From Erysipelotrichaceae bacterium (GTDB lineage Bacteria > Bacillota_I > Bacilli_A > RFN20 > CAG-826), in contig JAAYDH010000140.1 in NCBI GenBank assembly GCA_012729405.1, forward strand, positions 1 to 8,778: DNA of 8,778 nucleotides, in the 5' to 3' direction. Within the stretch, counting starts at the first letter, position 1. Every line of letters starts with the position of its first letter. Of this stretch, positions 6,173 to 8,778 are shown one piece after another. The position numbers and the translations under genes are program-made. The notes below the pieces were generated by a model. The model was not told the DNA's origin and ran no database searches. It was given only the letters and a program-made list of their open reading frames with translations.

Positions 6173-6962
6173 AGTTGTATTCTACGAAGACGAACGCAAT
6201 GAAGACTTCGCCGGTATAGATATAAAGAATAAAGGAGTTCGGAGCAACTACCGCTATTTTAACCACAATGTCATATCCCGCACTGGAGGGTGGTTTTTCC
6301 GTCGAGTAATTGCGATACCGCTTCTTTATTTAGCCAATCTTTTTCTTTATCAGGCCCGCGTCAAAAATCGTCGCATTCTCAAATCAGTCAAAAAGAAGGG
6401 TTATTTTATCTATGCGAATCACGTCTTGGATTATGATCCGATTATTCACCCTGTTTTGATTAACCCAAATAAATATTGTCTTGTTGTCTCTGGGCCGGAA
6501 GCATTCTCAATCAACCCGATTGTTTCCTGGGCAGTCCGCTCACTAGGTGCTATTCCTATTCCTAACAAGAATGATTTGAGTATGTATACCAACTACACAA
6601 AATACATTTCACATCACATCCAGAAAAAACACCGCGTCTTGATCTATCCAGAAGCTCATATTTGGCCTTACTGCAATTTTATCCGTAACTTTTCCTCCGG
6701 TAGTTTCCGTTATCCGGTCGTCGATGATGTTCCAATCATCACAGCCACAACGGTTTTCAAAAAGAAAAAACATAAAAAGAAACCGGTCGCGATTGTCTAT
6801 CTCGACGGACCCTTCTATCCGAATCCAGAGCTGAGCGGAAAAGAAAAAGTTGATGACCTCGCTCAAAGGGCCCAACAAGCGATGCGCAAAAGAACGGAAA
6901 TAGCATGGAATTACGAATACATTAGATATATTAAAAAACCTCGCGAGGAGAATCCTTCCTAA
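6147..6962 (+). CDS. PlsC-like lysophospholipid acyltransferase
   Basis: The 271-residue protein is probably a 1-acylglycerol-3-phosphate acyltransferase or a close relative, transferring an acyl chain to a lysophospholipid at the inner membrane face. Its family motifs are in order: catalytic NHVLDYD (91-97, HX4D with H92 and D97), an acceptor-binding segment around 115-140, YPEAHIWPY (167-175) in place of the usual EGTR block, NFSSGSFRYP (181-190) and VPIITATTV (195-203). A hydrophobic stretch (about 49-69) before motif I is a likely membrane anchor. The C-terminus is basic and short. The ATG at 6147 is preferred; an in-frame TTG lies at 6141. The gene overlaps the flavoprotein by 26 bases and has no good Shine-Dalgarno sequence, so coupled translation in one operon is likely. 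The divergent EGTR block leaves the exact acceptor open. Confidence 0.85.
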   Translation: MAKKVQEPKVVFYEDERNEDFAGIDIKNKGVRSNYRYFNHNVISRTGGWFFRRVIAIPLLYLANLFLYQARVKNRRILKSVKKKGYFIYANHVLDYDPIIHPVLINPNKYCLVVSGPEAFSINPIVSWAVRSLGAIPIPNKNDLSMYTNYTKYISHHIQKKHRVLIYPEAHIWPYCNFIRNFSSGSFRYPVVDDVPIITATTVFKKKKHKKKPVAIVYLDGPFYPNPELSGKEKVDDLAQRAQQAMRKRTEIAWNYEYIRYIKKPREENPS

Positions 6963-6977
6963 CGAGGTTTTCTTTTT
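6935..6977. terminator. Bidirectional terminator overlapping the acyltransferase stop
   Basis: AAAACCTCG (6935-6943) pairs perfectly with CGAGGTTTT (6963-6971). A T-rich tract follows on the plus strand (to 6977), and A-rich sequence precedes the left arm, so it also serves the minus-strand gene. The 19-base loop can fold further (GGA with TCC). The left arm encodes the last residues of the acyltransferase and its TAA (6960-6962) lies in the loop. Confidence 0.85.
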
Positions 6978-8757
6978 AAGCTAGAATTAACTGGGTTGAA
7001 CCATCAAGGTTGGTCCGTCCAGTGCGATATCCAAGTGTGTTTGGCTCGGCATCGAATCGAGCACCAAAAGTACCATAGTTGAGATACTCACTAAATGTTG
7101 CATAGTGATCATCAGTGAAAACGGCGACTGGTTCATCATCGTAACACGTCCATCCATAAACCCACATAACCAAGCGTCCAATACTTCTATTTGAAGTGGA
7201 GTATGAACTATCCAAACCGATATCAAATTCATAATAAACAGGGGTGGATTTTCCGGGTTCGTTTCTCCACGGTACCGATTCCGCATAACCATCATCTCGA
7301 GTATATGAAGTTATCAAACGCGCATCAGATCCAAAAATAGAATTCACTTCGCTCTTGGTTCCCGCTGTTTCAAAAGGCTGATTGCGAGAATCTTTACCGT
7401 AATTAGCAGGGATTGAATGGAAGGCGATATAGTAATTGGCGACATCAATTGGATCGGTCATCGCGATTGAATCTAAATTAAGGTTATTTTTATTATTTTT
7501 AACATAGTTAAATGAATAGTAAGTATATGTGCGGTAGGAATTAATGGTGTAGGTGTTTCCAATCACGGTTATATCGTCAGCGACCGAGATTGTGCTTTGT
7601 CCATCAACGAGAGTTCCCTCATACACAGCGGGAGCGATTCTTTGATCATTTGTTTCAAAACTATTTGTGTTGGGGATAAGCGTGTTGTTGTAGCTAACTT
7701 TGACTGACTTCAAATAGAGAATTTGGGTAGTGGTTTCAAGCGAGAAATAAGCAGAAGTAATGGCTAAATTAATGGTCGTGGTTGACCAGGTATTTCCTGT
7801 GCTAGGAGCGACTGAATAAGCATAGTTGCGAGTTCTTGTATCTCCGTATTTAACGACGAGTCCACTTGTGGACATGTAGCTAATTGTGAGCTGTCTAATT
7901 CCGCGGATGGGACTATCGTTATAAAAAGATCCCGGCAACGCACCATAGTCGTACTGGCTATCCGAAGGGAAAAGTTTCATCATGCCACTATTAGAGGTGT
8001 ACTCATCAACACGGTAGAAGCCATATGTAACCGTTTTATAGATATCGGTTCCAAAATTTGTGCTGTAATTGCCGTAGTAAAAATTGGCCGTTCTATCGAT
8101 TGTAATATCAGTAAGAGATGGTTCGCCCTGAACCGTCATGATAGCGGAAGCAGTAAATCCTCCATCGACAGTTGTGGCTGTCAAGGTGGTGGTCCCAATC
8201 GACTTAGTTGTAATTATTCCTTCGGCAATAGTGGCAACATTCGTATTAGAAGATGTCCAAGCAACGTTTTTATTTGTCGCGTTCGCTGGTTGAATAGTAG
8301 GTATCAATTGTGGTGAGTCGCCTACATAGGCAGTTAACGAAGCGTGATTCAATGTGATGCCAGTGACATTGACTGGAGTTCCGGTAACATAAATCAAGCA
8401 AGTATCAGAATAGCCTCCATCATCCGTTAAAACAGTAATTGTTGCCTGGCCCACGCTTTGCCCCGTGACTTGTCCGCCAACTTCGACAGTTGCAACTGTT
8501 TCATTGTTGCTCATCCAAGTTAGAAATTTGTTTGAAGCGTCTTTAGGTGTGAATTCCACATTTAAGTTGTATGTTTCACCGACGGCAATGGTCTTTTCGT
8601 TATCGGTGATGTTGATGCCTTTAACAAGAACTTGGGGCCAAGTACAGGCTGATATTAAATATGCGAAAACAAAGAAAATAGGTGCCCATAAAAATGTAAA
8701 GCGTTTCTTCTTTTGCTTAAAAGTTGTTGTGATTTGATTTAAGTTTGCCTCTTCCAT
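6976..8757 (-). CDS. Surface lipoprotein with two Big_2 domains and C-terminal barnase-like RNase domain
   Basis: Numbering is from the ATG at 8757 (593 residues). A basic n-region ending KQKKKR precedes a hydrophobic core and lipobox ISAC with lipidated Cys38. Two Big_2 domains follow (about 45-124 and 131-209), then a Tyr/Ser/Thr-rich beta domain I do not recognise (about 212-358). Residues 439-555 align by eye with barnase: VANYYIAFHSIPANY (439-453) for the N-terminal helix and loop, PGKS (501-504), catalytic-base Glu510 in YEFDI (Glu73), Arg524 and Arg528 with the same spacing as Arg83 and Arg87, and His551 in DHYATF (His102). Lys455 and Arg498 are near Lys27 and Arg59. The expected activity is endonucleolytic RNA cleavage outside the cell, for nutrition or competition. 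No barstar-like gene is visible. The in-frame TTG at 8763 is an alternative start; neither start has a Shine-Dalgarno sequence. Confidence 0.8.
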   Translation of the reverse strand: MEEANLNQITTTFKQKKKRFTFLWAPIFFVFAYLISACTWPQVLVKGINITDNEKTIAVGETYNLNVEFTPKDASNKFLTWMSNNETVATVEVGGQVTGQSVGQATITVLTDDGGYSDTCLIYVTGTPVNVTGITLNHASLTAYVGDSPQLIPTIQPANATNKNVAWTSSNTNVATIAEGIITTKSIGTTTLTATTVDGGFTASAIMTVQGEPSLTDITIDRTANFYYGNYSTNFGTDIYKTVTYGFYRVDEYTSNSGMMKLFPSDSQYDYGALPGSFYNDSPIRGIRQLTISYMSTSGLVVKYGDTRTRNYAYSVAPSTGNTWSTTTINLAITSAYFSLETTTQILYLKSVKVSYNNTLIPNTNSFETNDQRIAPAVYEGTLVDGQSTISVADDITVIGNTYTINSYRTYTYYSFNYVKNNKNNLNLDSIAMTDPIDVANYYIAFHSIPANYGKDSRNQPFETAGTKSEVNSIFGSDARLITSYTRDDGYAESVPWRNEPGKSTPVYYEFDIGLDSSYSTSNRSIGRLVMWVYGWTCYDDEPVAVFTDDHYATFSEYLNYGTFGARFDAEPNTLGYRTGRTNLDGSTQLILA

Positions 8758-8768
8758 AGCCAATTTAC

Positions 8769-8774
8769 TTTATA
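8769..8774 (-). promoter_or_regulatory. Candidate -10 of the lipoprotein gene
   Basis: On the minus strand TATAAA lies 11 bases before the ATG at 8757, followed by AT-rich sequence without a Shine-Dalgarno motif. It would give a leader of only about four bases. The -35 would lie outside the window, and an in-frame TAA at 8770-8772 shows the gene does not extend further upstream. The evidence for a promoter is weak. Confidence 0.25.
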
Positions 8775-8778
8775 GGTA

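Noticed and set aside
8465..8737. 90-residue plus-strand ORF opposite the lipoprotein signal region
   Set aside because: It is a shadow of the Big_2/lipobox coding sequence and does not resemble barstar, the immunity protein one would hope to find near a barnase-like gene.
1..8778. CRISPR array, tRNA or rRNA genes, insertion sequences, phage genes
   Set aside because: I saw no regularly spaced direct repeats, no transposase- or integrase-like protein and no tRNA-like cloverleaf; the genes look like ordinary chromosomal ones.

Overview
The window looks like a chromosomal segment of a low-to-moderate GC, Gram-positive-type bacterium, probably an uncultured member of the Bacilli or a relative of the Mollicutes. 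The evidence is the monoderm lipid and envelope genes: a lactic-acid-bacteria-like diacylglycerol glycosyltransferase, a VanZ-type membrane protein, a Sec/lipobox surface lipoprotein and a SHOCT membrane protein. Bacterial Ig-like (Big_2) modules and short intergenic gaps with strong hairpin terminators fit the same picture. TGA is a real stop (it ends the VanZ gene) and Trp is TGG, so the genetic code is standard and not the Mycoplasma code. The lineage is inferred, not proven.

Layout. 103-861 (+) is an unrecognised four-helix membrane protein with a long basic cytoplasmic tail. It converges on 894-2519 (-), a VanZ-family membrane protein whose first membrane helix is separated from the rest of the VanZ domain by about 370 residues of Ig-like domains; the two share a bidirectional terminator. 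2652-3698 (-) is a GT4 glycosyltransferase closest, by recall, to the glucosyl-diacylglycerol synthase of streptococci. A 287-base divergent intergenic region holds both promoters, an inverted repeat and a possible 39-residue cationic peptide ORF. 3986-4642 (+) is a membrane protein ending in a SHOCT domain. After its terminator comes 4868-6172 (+), a fusion of an N-terminal helix-turn-helix with a BaiN/HI0933-type FAD protein. This overlaps 6147-6962 (+), a PlsC-type acyltransferase. 6976-8757 (-) converges on it and encodes a large lipoprotein: lipobox, two Big_2 domains, a beta-rich domain, and a C-terminal domain that I align by eye with barnase, keeping the catalytic Glu, Arg and His.

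Themes. Most genes act at the membrane or cell surface: glycolipid and phospholipid synthesis, a surface-tethered ribonuclease and Ig-decorated membrane proteins. The two most novel items are (i) the HTH-flavoprotein fusion, whose predicted promoter has a perfect 14-bp palindrome exactly between -35 and -10 and appears to give a leaderless mRNA, suggesting a self-regulating redox switch, and (ii) the Big_2/barnase lipoprotein. The Ig insertion inside VanZ is a third unusual architecture. At least two genes without a Shine-Dalgarno sequence have TAGAAT exactly six bases before the ATG, suggesting that leaderless initiation is used here alongside SD-led initiation.
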